From NCBI RefSeq assembly GCF_001005085.2, contig NZ_LBMU02000101.1, forward strand, positions 30,117-94,116: a stretch of DNA of 64,000 nt, given 5' to 3'. Within the stretch, counting starts at the first letter, position 1. Each line of letters opens with the position of its first letter. Below the pieces are notes generated by a model. It searched no databases. It saw only the letters and a list, made by a program, of their open reading frames with translations, and was not told the DNA's origin. The translations under genes and the position numbers were made by a program. Shown one piece after another: positions 53,138 to 62,549 of the stretch. The DNA comes from Streptomyces humi (lineage in GTDB: Bacteria > Actinomycetota > Actinomycetes > Streptomycetales > Streptomycetaceae).

Positions 53138-55729
53138 TCAGGGGATCGTGATGAACCCCTTCAGGATCGCCACCACCGCCACGAGCTGGGCGAGGAGATA
53201 GGCGACCGTTCCGGACATGCCGCGCAGCCGGTGGATCGAGACCAGGAGAGCGAAGCGGCTCGGCCAGTACTGCCGTTCCTCCTTCAGTGTCCAGGTGTCC
53301 ATCCAGAGGCCGGTGAGCGTGAGGATGAACAGCATGACCAGGGAGTACAGGAGCAGCATGGCGGGGTTCGAGTCGACGAACCTGGTGAAGAGAGCGGCCA
53401 GCGCGGCCGGCATGACGTAGGCGAAGGTGAGGCTCCACGCCCGGACGGTGCTGTGGCGGCCCGGCAGCAGACGCCAGAGAGCACCGAGGACGAATCCGGC
53501 GCCGGCCCACGCCGTCTGAAAGGTGATGAGCCCGGCGACGAGGTTCGGAACCGCGGTGGGCTCGAAGGGGAGTTGCTGCCCGTTGTACCGGTCGTGCGAC
53601 TCGACGTAGATCAGGATGAAACTCGCCGGAATCCCGAAGCAGAACGCCAGGCGAGCGCCCTGTCGCGCATTGTGCCACCAGTGGGTCTCCGGCCCCCAGG
53701 CCAGAGCGACGTCCAGGATGGAAATCGAGCACGGCGGACTCTTCTTGAGGCACCTCTCGACCAGCCAGCGGCGCAGCCCGCGAAGCTGCTCCTCCAGTTC
53801 CTCGTACGTCACGCCGCCGGCGCGCCCCTGATCCGCCAGTTTCAGCTGATGGTTGAGATTGCGGTACTGGTGGACCTTCTCCATCAGTTCGCCCCGGTTG
53901 TTGGCTCCTGGTCTGTGCATGTGAAAGAGGTATCCCGTCCTGCTCAGCACCGACCAGCGTCGCCCCGCGGCGAGGACCGCGAAGAGCGAGAGGATGTTCA
54001 GTACGAACCAGATGCCGTACTGCGCGTTGTTGCTGGCGAATTTGGCCCCCCGCATGCCCACGGTCAGGGAGAACAGGGCGGCGAGCAGCAGGAGGTCGGG
54101 CTTGTCGGGTCCGAAGGGGATGTAGTCCATCTCGCTGCTCACTCGGGCCCGTTGAGCGGTGAAGTGGAGTTTCAGCAGGGCGAGGAGTGCGATGCCGGCC
54201 AGGAACCAGCTGTAGGCGAAGATCCAGGTGAGTTCCGTGGACGAGAAGTTCGCCAGGTTCTTCCCGACGTAGTTCCCACGCGCTGCGGGGCTGTTCCCGT
54301 CGATGAGCCAGGTCGCGCGTTTCCATTGATTGCCGGTGGCCCAGAGGAGACTCCAGAGGAGACCCCCGGCGATCAGCGCGAGCAGGGCTGCGACGGCCGT
54401 GACGCAGAGCACCGGCCGTTCGTCCCACCTGCGGGACCAGGCGGCGGGGACCAGTCCGCCTTCGCGGGCGAAGCGCCAGGCCCAGGCGGACACGGCGGCC
54501 AGCCACAGCCACACCGTCGCCAGGCCCGCGAGGACGTACCCGGCCGTGCCCAGGGCGTCCGGCGCCTCCGGTTTCGGGAAGACCAGGTGTGCGGGCAGGT
54601 CGAAGAGTCCGTGGTCGAGGATCACCAGGATGCCCGCCGCCGCCACGACCGTGGCGAACCCGATGACGGTGTACGCCTGGCGGCGCCGCCGGCCCGCGGA
54701 GTCGTCGGGCTCCTGGGTTCTCGGGGTCGCGGGGCGGTGCCAGGGGCGGGCGACGAGGATCAGGGTCAGGCCGACAGCGATGCAGACGAGCATCTGGGGC
54801 CCCGGGTTGTCGGGCTCCGGGCTGTGGAGGAACAGCAGCAGCGTCAGGGCGACCGCGACGCTGAGCAGCGCCCATTGCAGAACCGGTTGTGCGAGGCCCT
54901 GCTCTCCTCCGAACATGCCGATCCGACGGACGGGCCCGGGTGTCGCGACGGAGGGGGACCCGTACGGACGCCGGGCGCGCCGGGCGGCCAGGGCCAGCAC
55001 CCCGGAGGCGAACACCCACCAGGTGGCGATGCCTGCCGGTTTCCAGATCGACTGGTCCCACATGAGGGGGAAGGACCGATGCCAGGGCAGATCCACTTCG
55101 ATGCATTTCCCGGGACAGATACCTCCGGGTGTCTTCGTGGTCCACGTCACCGTGGTCCTGTCGACGAACGATGTCTGGCCGTAGTGTTCGAAGTCGAGGT
55201 CACCCAACTCGGCCTCGACGCTCCATCGGGAGTTCCGCAGTGTCGTCGGCCGGAGGTAGACCTCCCATTTCGTGCCGTTGTTCCGAGGTCTCTTGATCTC
55301 CCAGGGGCCGAGCCGGTAATCCTGATGGGCCCTGATCCAGGTGATGGACCTGTAAAACACCTGCACCCTGTCGCCGTTCGAGGTGGCGACAGGATCGCTG
55401 GGCCGCCATTCGGTCTTGCGCAGTTCGTTGTCCGGCCCGCGCAGCAGGCAGTGCATTGCTTTCCGGTAGCCGGCGGAATTTTCGCTGAAAGTCAGCTGGT
55501 TCGCCATGCTCCATTCCCGAACGGGAACCTCGACCGTCATGTCGGAGGACACTTCGACGAAATTTCTGCCGTGCTGACGGAAACGGATCGTGGCGTCCAC
55601 CGTGCCATGGAGCTGCTTCTCCTGGCAGTCCTCGTGCATTATCTGGTGCGCCTCCGCGGAGCCGCACCCCCACCACACGACGGTCAGGACCAGCAGCGAC
55701 AGCAGTCGCCACCATCGGACACTCCTCAT
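53138..55729 (-). CDS. large polytopic membrane protein of unknown function
   Basis: An 863-residue protein. A signal sequence ends near SAEAHQ, followed by an external domain to about residue 200 with cysteines in HEDCQEKQ, HCLLRG and CPGKCIEV. About 14 hydrophobic segments follow, interrupted between the ninth and tenth by a 110-residue soluble stretch with a heptad pattern (YEELEEQLRGLRRWLVERC) and a cysteine pair. It has no ATPase, transferase or transporter motif that I recognise. The ATG has GGAGGTGG 8 bases upstream. Divergent from the next hypothetical gene across a 132-bp AT-richer region; not part of the conserved tatB-mrp order. Confidence 0.78.
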   Translation of the reverse strand: MRSVRWWRLLSLLVLTVVWWGCGSAEAHQIMHEDCQEKQLHGTVDATIRFRQHGRNFVEVSSDMTVEVPVREWSMANQLTFSENSAGYRKAMHCLLRGPDNELRKTEWRPSDPVATSNGDRVQVFYRSITWIRAHQDYRLGPWEIKRPRNNGTKWEVYLRPTTLRNSRWSVEAELGDLDFEHYGQTSFVDRTTVTWTTKTPGGICPGKCIEVDLPWHRSFPLMWDQSIWKPAGIATWWVFASGVLALAARRARRPYGSPSVATPGPVRRIGMFGGEQGLAQPVLQWALLSVAVALTLLLFLHSPEPDNPGPQMLVCIAVGLTLILVARPWHRPATPRTQEPDDSAGRRRRQAYTVIGFATVVAAAGILVILDHGLFDLPAHLVFPKPEAPDALGTAGYVLAGLATVWLWLAAVSAWAWRFAREGGLVPAAWSRRWDERPVLCVTAVAALLALIAGGLLWSLLWATGNQWKRATWLIDGNSPAARGNYVGKNLANFSSTELTWIFAYSWFLAGIALLALLKLHFTAQRARVSSEMDYIPFGPDKPDLLLLAALFSLTVGMRGAKFASNNAQYGIWFVLNILSLFAVLAAGRRWSVLSRTGYLFHMHRPGANNRGELMEKVHQYRNLNHQLKLADQGRAGGVTYEELEEQLRGLRRWLVERCLKKSPPCSISILDVALAWGPETHWWHNARQGARLAFCFGIPASFILIYVESHDRYNGQQLPFEPTAVPNLVAGLITFQTAWAGAGFVLGALWRLLPGRHSTVRAWSLTFAYVMPAALAALFTRFVDSNPAMLLLYSLVMLFILTLTGLWMDTWTLKEERQYWPSRFALLVSIHRLRGMSGTVAYLLAQLVAVVAILKGFITIP

Positions 55730-55861
55730 CGCACAGCCACCTCCGGCGGAGGAATTTAGTGACGGTGTCCGGGGTGACCTGCACGGACACGCAGACGAAG
55801 AGCCGCGCCCACTCCTTCGCCCCAGTCTGCGGAATTGAAGGAAAGCAGCCAGGAGCTGATA

Positions 55862-56311
55862 ATGGAATCCGATGACCGTCAAGTGGTTGACGGAGGAATT
55901 ATGACGGACATAAACGTTTCCGCGGCGGGATCGTCACTTCCGCACTTCGAAGAAGCCGAACCACTGGGGCCGGAGGACGCGGAGTTCGTCCGTGATCTGG
56001 CGGCGGTGCTGGCCAGACACGGCAACCTGAACCGATTCGGCCTCTGCCTGCTGCACGATCATTTTCCGGTCGCAGCGGACGAGGTGCTGGTGGAGACGAA
56101 CGACTCCGCGGCCCGCACGCTGCACGCGCACGTGGAGAAGGCGGACGGCACCCGGCACATCAAGGCCACGCAGTGGCGCTTCCTGCCGCACGCCCTGGAG
56201 GGTCGGGGCGGCGAGTCCGGAGAAGGCTCCTACCAGGTGCTCATGCTGTGCCTCACGCAGGACCTGTGCCCGGGGAGCGGCCGGCGGCCGGAGGGGCCGC
56301 CGCGCCCATGA
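55862..56311 (+). CDS. hypothetical protein divergent from the polytopic membrane protein
   Basis: A 149-residue cytoplasmic protein. The conserved-looking core is LARHGNLNRFGLCLLHDHFPV followed by DEVLVETND; a His-x-His-Phe pair could bind metal. The C-terminal half ends in TQDLCPG. I think related proteins occur in other actinomycetes but know no function. Two starts are possible: ATG at 55862 with AGGAG, and ATG at 55901 with GGAGG closer. The first 60 bases are only about 47 percent GC, unlike the rest of the window. Confidence 0.65.
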   Translation: MESDDRQVVDGGIMTDINVSAAGSSLPHFEEAEPLGPEDAEFVRDLAAVLARHGNLNRFGLCLLHDHFPVAADEVLVETNDSAARTLHAHVEKADGTRHIKATQWRFLPHALEGRGGESGEGSYQVLMLCLTQDLCPGSGRRPEGPPRP

Positions 56312-56341
56312 CGGCCCGGCGCCCCCGCGTCGTACCGGCGG

Positions 56342-57475
56342 CTAGAACTTGTTGCGGGGCGTGATCCCCAGGGACATGCCCGAGAGGCCGCGCTGGCGGC
56401 CGCCCAGCTTGCCCGCGATGCCGCGCAGGGCCGCGCCCGCCGGGGAGTCGGGGTCGGTCAGGACGACCGGCTTGCCCTCGTCACCGCCCTCGCGGAGGCG
56501 GAGGTCGATCGGGATGCTGCCGAGCACCGGGACCGTGGCGCCCGTCGTGCGGGTGAGGCCGTCGGCGACCAACTGGCCGCCGCCCGTGCCGAAGACGTCG
56601 ACCATCTCGCCGCAGTGCGGGCAGGGCAGGCCCGACATGTTCTCGACCACGCCGACGATCTTCTGGTGGGTCTGGACCGCGATGGAGCCGGCGCGCTCGG
56701 CGACCTCGGCCGCCGCCTGCTGAGGCGTCGTCACGACCAGGATCTCGGCGTTCGGGACCAGCTGGGCCACCGAGATGGCGATGTCACCGGTGCCGGGCGG
56801 GAGGTCCAGGAGGAGGACGTCGAGGTCGCCCCAGTAGACGTCCGCGAGGAACTGCTGGAGGGCGCGGTGCAGCATCGGGCCGCGCCAGACCACCGGGGCG
56901 TTGCCCGGGGTGAACATGCCGATGGAGATGACCTTCACGCCGTTCGCCGACGGCGGCATGATCATGTTCTCGACCTGGGTGGGACTCCCGTCCGCGCCGA
57001 GCATCCGCGGCACGGAGTGGCCGTAGATGTCGGCGTCGACGACACCCACCTTGAGACCGTCGGCGGCCATCGCGGCGGCCAGGTTCACCGTCACCGACGA
57101 CTTGCCGACGCCGCCCTTGCCGGACGCGACCGCGTAGACCCGGGTGAGGCTGCCGGGCTTGGCGAACGGGACCTCGCGCTCGGTCTGCCCGCCGCGCAGG
57201 GCCGACGCCAGCTCCTTGCGCTGCTCGTCGCTCATCACGTCCAGCGTGACGTCGACACCGGTGACCCCCTCGACCCGGGAGACCGCCTCGGTGACGCGCT
57301 GGGTGATCGTGTCCCGCATGGGGCAGCCGGAGACCGTCAGGTACACGGTGACCGCGACCGCGCCGTTCTCCCCGATCTCCACCGATTTGACCATCCCCAG
57401 TTCGGTGATGGGTCGGTTGATCTCCGGGTCGTTCACCGTCGCCAGTGCCTCGCGCACCGCGTCTTCGCTAGCCAT
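56342..57475 (-). CDS. mrp: Mrp/NBP35 family iron-sulfur carrier ATPase
   Basis: A 377-residue P-loop protein that carries and transfers [4Fe-4S] clusters. The N-terminal MIP18/DUF59 domain is followed by the deviant Walker A SGKGGVGKSS and the CPHC cluster-binding pair near GLPCPHCGEMV. The N-terminus MASEDAVREALATVNDPEI is the conserved one; a start 24 bases upstream would only add a basic tail. It matches M. tuberculosis Rv1229c in position. Confidence 0.94.
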   Translation of the reverse strand: MASEDAVREALATVNDPEINRPITELGMVKSVEIGENGAVAVTVYLTVSGCPMRDTITQRVTEAVSRVEGVTGVDVTLDVMSDEQRKELASALRGGQTEREVPFAKPGSLTRVYAVASGKGGVGKSSVTVNLAAAMAADGLKVGVVDADIYGHSVPRMLGADGSPTQVENMIMPPSANGVKVISIGMFTPGNAPVVWRGPMLHRALQQFLADVYWGDLDVLLLDLPPGTGDIAISVAQLVPNAEILVVTTPQQAAAEVAERAGSIAVQTHQKIVGVVENMSGLPCPHCGEMVDVFGTGGGQLVADGLTRTTGATVPVLGSIPIDLRLREGGDEGKPVVLTDPDSPAGAALRGIAGKLGGRQRGLSGMSLGITPRNKF

Positions 57476-57518
57476 ACAGACGATGGTACGGCGCGGCACG
57501 GGGCCGCTATAACGCCCC

Positions 57519-58106
57519 TCAACGGTCGTCTACGTCACGCCCCGCCGACCGTTCTGCCGGGAATACCACCTGTCCGTGCCTGCGCTCGTCCATCTCCTTC
57601 AGCAGGTCCTGGAGCTCCGAGCGGATCCAGTCCCGGGTCGCCACCTCGCCGAGCCCCATCCGCAGCGCGGCGATCTCCCGGGTCAGGTACTCGGTGTCCG
57701 CGATGGACCGCTCGTTCTGCTTGCGGTCCTGTTCGAGGTTGACCCGGTCCCGGTCGTCCTGCCTGTTCTGCGCGAGCAGGATCAGCGGGGCCGCGTAGGA
57801 GGCCTGCAAGGACAGGGCCAGGGTCAGGAAGATGAACGGGTACTCGTCGAAGCGGAGCCGGCCGGGCGCGGCGATGTTCCACAGCACCCAGAGGATGATC
57901 ACGACCGTCATCCAGACGATGAACCGCCCGGTCCCCAGGAAGCGCGCGATGCGCTCCGACAGCCGTCCGAAGGCCTCCGGGTCCCACTCAGGCAGCAGCC
58001 GGCGCCGCGGCGGACGCGGCTGGTCGAGCCGGGGCCCGCGGGTGCGGGTGGTGGCGGTCGCGCCGGCCGGGGTCCGCTCGCGGCCGTTCTCACGCTCGGG
58101 CGCCAC
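57519..58106 (-). CDS. DUF1003 membrane protein
   Basis: A 195-residue protein: an Arg/Pro-rich tail, the DUF1003 core with two helices (FIVWMTVVIILWVLWNIAA and FIFLTLALSLQASYAAPLILL), and a charged C-terminal helix starting QNRQDDRDRVN. The GTG start overlaps the upstream gene's end by 17 bp, so the two are coupled. DUF1003 function is unknown; the linkage to a CBS/MgtE_N protein and CorA suggests ion-related membrane physiology. Confidence 0.88.
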   Translation of the reverse strand: MAPERENGRERTPAGATATTRTRGPRLDQPRPPRRRLLPEWDPEAFGRLSERIARFLGTGRFIVWMTVVIILWVLWNIAAPGRLRFDEYPFIFLTLALSLQASYAAPLILLAQNRQDDRDRVNLEQDRKQNERSIADTEYLTREIAALRMGLGEVATRDWIRSELQDLLKEMDERRHGQVVFPAERSAGRDVDDR

Positions 58107-59412
58107 GGTCCCCCGCCCCCTTCCGTGCCTCGGTCCGCAGGGGCTCCTCCTCCTCGTCCAGGTGGAACTCGGTCTCCCGCCAGTCCTCCGGCAGCATGTG
58201 GTCCAGTACGTCGTCCACGGTGACCGCGCCCAGCAGCGACCCCGTCTCGTCCACCACGGGCGCCGCGACCATGTCGTAGGTGGCGAAGAACCCGGCGATG
58301 ACCGGGAGCGTGGCCTCCGGGGCGAGCGGTTGCAGGTCGTCGTCGACGACGAGCGAGCTGACCAGGGTGTACGGGGGGTCCCGCAGCAGCCGCTGGAAGT
58401 GCACGGTGCCCAGGTACTTGCCGGTCGGGGTCTCGTCGGGCGGGCGGCACACGTAGACCTGGGCGGCGAGGGCCGGCGAGAGGTCGGGGTTGCGGACCCG
58501 GGCGAGGGCGTCGGCGACGGTGGCGTCCGGCCGCAGCACGATCGGCTCGGTGGTCATCAGACCGCCCGCGGTGTGCTCCTCGTACGACATCAGCCGCCGC
58601 ATCTCGGCCGCGTCGGCCGGCTGCATCAGGCTCAGCAGCCGCTCCTTGTCCTGTTCGGGGAGTTCGGCGAGCAGGTCGGCCGCGTCGTCCGGGTCCATGG
58701 CCTCCAGGACGTCCGCCGCCCGTTCCTCCTTCAGCTTGCCGAGGATCTCGATCTGGTCGTCCTCGGGGAGCTCTTCGAGCACGTCGGCGAGGCGGTCGTC
58801 GTCGAGGGCGGCGGCCACCTCGGCGCGTCGCTTGGCGGACAGGTGGTGCAGCACGTTGGCCAGGTCGGCGGGGCGCAACTGCTCGAAGGTGGCGAGCAGA
58901 CTCTCGGCGCCCTGTCCGTGCTCCTCCAGGGAGAAGCCGCTGACCTGCGACCACTCGACGGTGATCGACTCACCCCGGGACCGGCGGAAGGCGCTCCTGC
59001 GGCCCTTGCGGACGAAGACCCGGTCGGCCTCCCACTCCCGGCGGGCCGGCCGCTGCTGCACGCCCAGGTCCAGGACGGTGACCTCCTCGCCGGTCTCCAC
59101 CAGCCGGACACGCCGGTCGAGGAGTTCACCGAAGACCAGGCGTTCGGTGGGACGCTGCTCGAAGCGGCGCACGTTGAGCACACCGGTGGTGATGACCTGA
59201 CCGGACTCGACGCTGGTCACCCGGGTCATGGGCAGGAAGATGCGGCGCCGGGTGGACAGTTCGACGACCAGGCCGAGCAGTCGCGGGGGCTTGCGGCCGA
59301 CGCGCAGCATGACGACCAGGTCCCTGACACGTCCCACCTGGTCGCCGTTGGGATCGAAGACGGCGACGCCGGCGAGGTGCGAGACGAAGATCCGGGGAGC
59401 GCCGGCTGCCAT
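58090..59412 (-). CDS. PRC-barrel/MgtE_N/CBS domain protein
   Basis: A 440-residue cytoplasmic protein that lacks the membrane part of MgtE. Residues about 10-180 are two PRC-barrel-like segments (HLAGVAVFDPNGDQVGRVRD); about 185-290 is the MgtE N-terminal helical domain (LRPADLANVLHHL, EELPEDDQIEIL); the rest is a pair of CBS domains (TTEPIVLRPDATVADAL and GAVTVDDVLDH). Such proteins sense Mg2+ or nucleotides. Upstream gene of the DUF1003 pair. M. tuberculosis Rv1232c is similar, as I recall. Confidence 0.85.
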   Translation of the reverse strand: MAAGAPRIFVSHLAGVAVFDPNGDQVGRVRDLVVMLRVGRKPPRLLGLVVELSTRRRIFLPMTRVTSVESGQVITTGVLNVRRFEQRPTERLVFGELLDRRVRLVETGEEVTVLDLGVQQRPARREWEADRVFVRKGRRSAFRRSRGESITVEWSQVSGFSLEEHGQGAESLLATFEQLRPADLANVLHHLSAKRRAEVAAALDDDRLADVLEELPEDDQIEILGKLKEERAADVLEAMDPDDAADLLAELPEQDKERLLSLMQPADAAEMRRLMSYEEHTAGGLMTTEPIVLRPDATVADALARVRNPDLSPALAAQVYVCRPPDETPTGKYLGTVHFQRLLRDPPYTLVSSLVVDDDLQPLAPEATLPVIAGFFATYDMVAAPVVDETGSLLGAVTVDDVLDHMLPEDWRETEFHLDEEEEPLRTEARKGAGDRGARA

Positions 59413-59611
59413 GGGTTCGCTTCCTTTGCCTGCCGCGTTGCCGATGGATGGGTTTCCTGCCCTTTGTGCCCGCTCGGTGGGCTTCAGGCTAGCCCGTACC
59501 GATCGGATACGCCCTGGTGGGCGGTCCGGACGGACTGGCTCCGCCGGGTGGGTGAGGCACCGGTACGCTGCGGTACGCCGTGCCGGACCCCTCAGAAAGG
59601 TGGCCCCGTCC

Positions 59612-60337
59612 GTGACCGCGATCGCTCCGGGCCGTACTCGCCGCGCCGCGCTGCTGACCGCGCTCTGCGCACTGGCCGTCCTGACGGGGTGCAGCGAGGA
59701 TCCGGACTCGGGGACGAACGGGGTCGGCAAGCTGTCGGCGGGCGTGATCCAGTCGAAGACCAGGGCGGCGGCGGCTTCGGTGGCGACGGTACGGATGGCG
59801 GGGACCGTGGTCACGAGCGGCCGCACGTACGAACTGGACATGCGTCTGAACGAGGACGGCGGGACCGGTTCCGTCACGTCGAAGGGGACGACGTTCCAGC
59901 TGCTGCGGGTGGACGACACGCTGTACCTACAGGCCGACGCGGGGTTCTGGAACCACGCCGACGGCAGTGACACGGCCGCCGCGTCCAAGCTCGACGGCAA
60001 GTACGTGAAGGTGCCTCGGACGGACCCCGCGTACAAGAAGTTCAGCGGTTTCACGGACAAGGACCTCCTCCTCTCGGGCCTGCTGACCCTGCACGGTTCT
60101 CTCACGACCGACGGGCACCACGAGCAGTCGGGTACCCGCACCATCCGCATCACCGGCGACAAGGGCTCCGGCGGCACGCTCGACGTCTCCCTGGAGGGCA
60201 AGCCGTACCCCCTCCGCCTGCAACGCGGCGGCGGCGCGGGCACCCTGACCTTCTCCGACTGGGGTGAGGACTTCAGCGTCGCCGAACCGGAGAAGGGCGA
60301 GACGGTGGACTACGGGAAGCAGCTGCCCACCTCCTAG
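59612..60337 (+). CDS. LppX/LprG-like lipoprotein
   Basis: A 241-residue lipoprotein with lipobox LTGC at about residue 22-25. The mature part is a beta-rich fold with many short strands (SVATVRMAGTVV, DLDMRLN-like, DTLYLQAD), resembling the LppX/LprAFG group that carries lipids in mycobacteria. The GTG has AGAAAGG 8 bases upstream; another GTG 12 bases earlier lacks a site. Family assignment is from pattern only. Confidence 0.75.
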   Translation: MTAIAPGRTRRAALLTALCALAVLTGCSEDPDSGTNGVGKLSAGVIQSKTRAAAASVATVRMAGTVVTSGRTYELDMRLNEDGGTGSVTSKGTTFQLLRVDDTLYLQADAGFWNHADGSDTAAASKLDGKYVKVPRTDPAYKKFSGFTDKDLLLSGLLTLHGSLTTDGHHEQSGTRTIRITGDKGSGGTLDVSLEGKPYPLRLQRGGGAGTLTFSDWGEDFSVAEPEKGETVDYGKQLPTS

Positions 60338-60397
60338 GGGGCCCGTCAGGGGCCCCACGTCACAGGGTGGTGGGCCGCGTTCCCGTCCCCGAAGCCG

Positions 60398-60910
60398 CTA
60401 CCGGGACTTCCGGCGTCTCGACAGCAGGCGGGGCAGGCCGGCCGGGACCGGGCGGCGGGTGGTGGCGGGGGACGGCACCGGCGCTTCGGCCAGGTTCCCC
60501 TCCGGGACCGGCAGCACCGCTCCCGCCGGGGTCAGCCGCAGCACCCGGGACTCGGCCGCCCAGCGGTCCGTCATGGCCTCGCCGTCGGGGGCGTTGAGGC
60601 GTTTGCCCTTGAGTTCGGCCACCGCCCCGTCCCACGCGGGGGAGCGGGCCGGCAGTTCCGCCACCGTCGCCGTCCAGGTGACCAGCCGGCCGCCCTTGTC
60701 CTTGCTGCGGACGGTGACCTCCGCCGACCCGCCGTCGGCCAGCCCGGACAGCGGCTGCTCGGCGCCGTCGCCGACCAGGAACACACCCCCGTCGGCCCAC
60801 ACGTGCCACAGCGCACGCGCGGCCGGCGCCCCGGCGGCCCGGACCCAGACGAGGCCGGACTTCTTGGTGGCCTCCTCGACGAGGGCCTGGTCGAGCAGCT
60901 CGCTTGTCAT
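60398..60910 (-). CDS. conserved hypothetical protein, possible split-barrel fold
   Basis: A 170-residue protein. The first 110 residues have a strand pattern (SGLVWVRAAG, ALWHVWADGGVFLVGDGAEQ, AEVTVRSKDKGGRLVTWTATV) reminiscent of pyridoxamine-oxidase-like split barrels; no flavin motif is clear. Arg/Ser-rich tail. Gap of 23 bp to corA in the same direction, which is downstream; wait-free reading suggests the two share a transcript. I do not assign a function. Confidence 0.65.
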   Translation of the reverse strand: MTSELLDQALVEEATKKSGLVWVRAAGAPAARALWHVWADGGVFLVGDGAEQPLSGLADGGSAEVTVRSKDKGGRLVTWTATVAELPARSPAWDGAVAELKGKRLNAPDGEAMTDRWAAESRVLRLTPAGAVLPVPEGNLAEAPVPSPATTRRPVPAGLPRLLSRRRKSR

Positions 60911-60933
60911 GGCGCTCACCCTAACCGGGCCGC

Positions 60934-62064
60934 TCACAGCCAGCCGTTGCGCTTCAGCGTCCGGTGGATGCCCAGGCAGATGCAGACCGTGATGCCCATG
61001 ATGACCGGGTAGCCGTACTTCCAGTGCAGCTCCGGCATGTACTTGAAGTTCATGCCGTACACCCCGCACACCATCGTGGGTACGGCGATGATCGCGGCCC
61101 ATGCCGTGATCTTCCGCATGTCCTCGTTCTGCGCCACGGACGCCTGCGCGAGGTTGGCCTGGAGGATGGAGTTGAGGAGTTCGTCGAAGCCGACGACCTG
61201 CTCCTGGACGCGGGCGAGGTGGTCGGCCACGTCCCGGAAGTACTTCTGGATGTCCGGGTCGACCAGCCGCATGGGGCGTTCGCTCAGCAGCTGCATCGGG
61301 CGCAGCAGCGGCGACACCGCCCGCTTGAACTCCAGCACCTCACGCTTGAGTTGGTAGATCCGTGCCGAGTCGACACCCCGGGAGACCCCGCCCTTGCGGC
61401 CCGGCGTGAAGACCTCGGTCTCCACCTCGTCGATGTCGTCCTGGACGGCGTCGGCGACCGCGACATAGCCGTCCACGACGTGGTCGGCGATGGCGTGCAG
61501 CACGGCCGAGGGGCCCTTGGCGAGCAGTTCGGGGTCGTCCTGGAGCCGGTGCCGCAGCGCCCGCAGCGAGCCCTGGCCGCCGTGCCGGACGGTGATGAAG
61601 AAGTCCCGGCCGGTGAAGCACATGACCTCGCCGGTCTCCACGACCTCGCTGTTGGCGGTGAGCTGGTCGTGCTCGACGTAGTGGATGGTCTTGAAGACCG
61701 TGAAGAGGGAGTCGTCGTAACGCTCCAGCTTGGGGCGCTGGTGGGCCTGGACCGCGTCCTCCACGGCCAGCGGGTGCAGCCCGAACTCGCTCGCGATACC
61801 GGCGAATTCGGCCTCCGTCGGCTCGTGCAGGCCGATCCACACGAACCCGCCGTCCCGGCGCACCAGCCGCATCGCCTCGTGCGGGGTCAGCGGCGTCGCC
61901 GTCGCCACACGGGCGCCGTCCCGGTACACCGCGCAGTCGACGACGGCCGACGGCGTACCGGGGTCGCGGGTGGTGTCGTACGCGCCGCTGTCCGGCCGCA
62001 GGCTCTTGCGCAGCGAGGGACGGGACGGGCGGACCACGGCGCGCAGGTCGCGGATCATCGACAT
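60934..62064 (-). CDS. corA: CorA-type magnesium/divalent metal channel
   Basis: A 376-residue channel. The large cytoplasmic domain ends in two C-terminal helices; the selectivity loop GMN is in VYGMNF, and the final basic tail is RTLKRNGWL. Metal-sensing acidic residues are spread through the N-terminal part (EDAVQAHQRPKLERYDD). The ATG (MSMIRDLRAVV) has AAGGAG 8 bases upstream. Matches M. tuberculosis Rv1239c in order relative to mrp. It lies upstream of the small split-barrel-like gene. Confidence 0.93.
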   Translation of the reverse strand: MSMIRDLRAVVRPSRPSLRKSLRPDSGAYDTTRDPGTPSAVVDCAVYRDGARVATATPLTPHEAMRLVRRDGGFVWIGLHEPTEAEFAGIASEFGLHPLAVEDAVQAHQRPKLERYDDSLFTVFKTIHYVEHDQLTANSEVVETGEVMCFTGRDFFITVRHGGQGSLRALRHRLQDDPELLAKGPSAVLHAIADHVVDGYVAVADAVQDDIDEVETEVFTPGRKGGVSRGVDSARIYQLKREVLEFKRAVSPLLRPMQLLSERPMRLVDPDIQKYFRDVADHLARVQEQVVGFDELLNSILQANLAQASVAQNEDMRKITAWAAIIAVPTMVCGVYGMNFKYMPELHWKYGYPVIMGITVCICLGIHRTLKRNGWL

Positions 62065-62549
62065 GGGCAGGCTCCTTCGCGACAGGCAGCGGAAGATCGC
62101 CGAGGAACGGGTGGAACTACCCGGAATGAGGACGTCCTGACTGCGGATGTTTGGCGCGTCCACAAAGCGGGGAGCACCGCACCGTTGCGGTGGCGACTTC
62201 GCTACTGATTCGGATCGGACGATCAGATCCCGACAGATCCGGATGGGATCGGTCAGCGGGATCGGGCAAGCGAGACGAAGTGCTCTTCCGAACGACGACG
62301 CGCACCAAGAGGCGGTAGCCAGCCAGAGAAGAATTCAGCGGCAGGAAGAGCGAGTGGTACTGCACGGGTGACTTCGATCCATGACAGCCCCACCTCCTCC
62401 AGCCGGTCCCTCGTAAGGGAGTCCTGTCGGCGTCGGGGTCTGACCGCGACGCTCAGCGTGCTGCCCCGAACCACCGCGGCCAGACTAGCAGCAGCGCTTG
62501 GTGTCAAGGCGCCGCTTTGCCCGGAGCTGACGAGTTCTATGCTCACGAC
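62065..62549. promoter_or_regulatory. divergent intergenic region between corA and the SUFU-domain gene
   Basis: A 485-bp gap. It contains CGGGT-GGAACT-ACCCG at 62108-62123 and a run of GATC sites near 62210-62270. Close to the SUFU gene, TTGCCC (62517) and TATGCT (62538), 15 bases apart, end 7 bases before the ATG, consistent with a leaderless transcript. No other gene seen. Confidence 0.4.

Noticed and set aside
53231..55759. 842-codon open frame opposite the polytopic membrane protein
   Set aside because: The minus-strand frame has a signal peptide, helices and a good ribosome-binding site; the plus-strand frame is charged low-complexity sequence.
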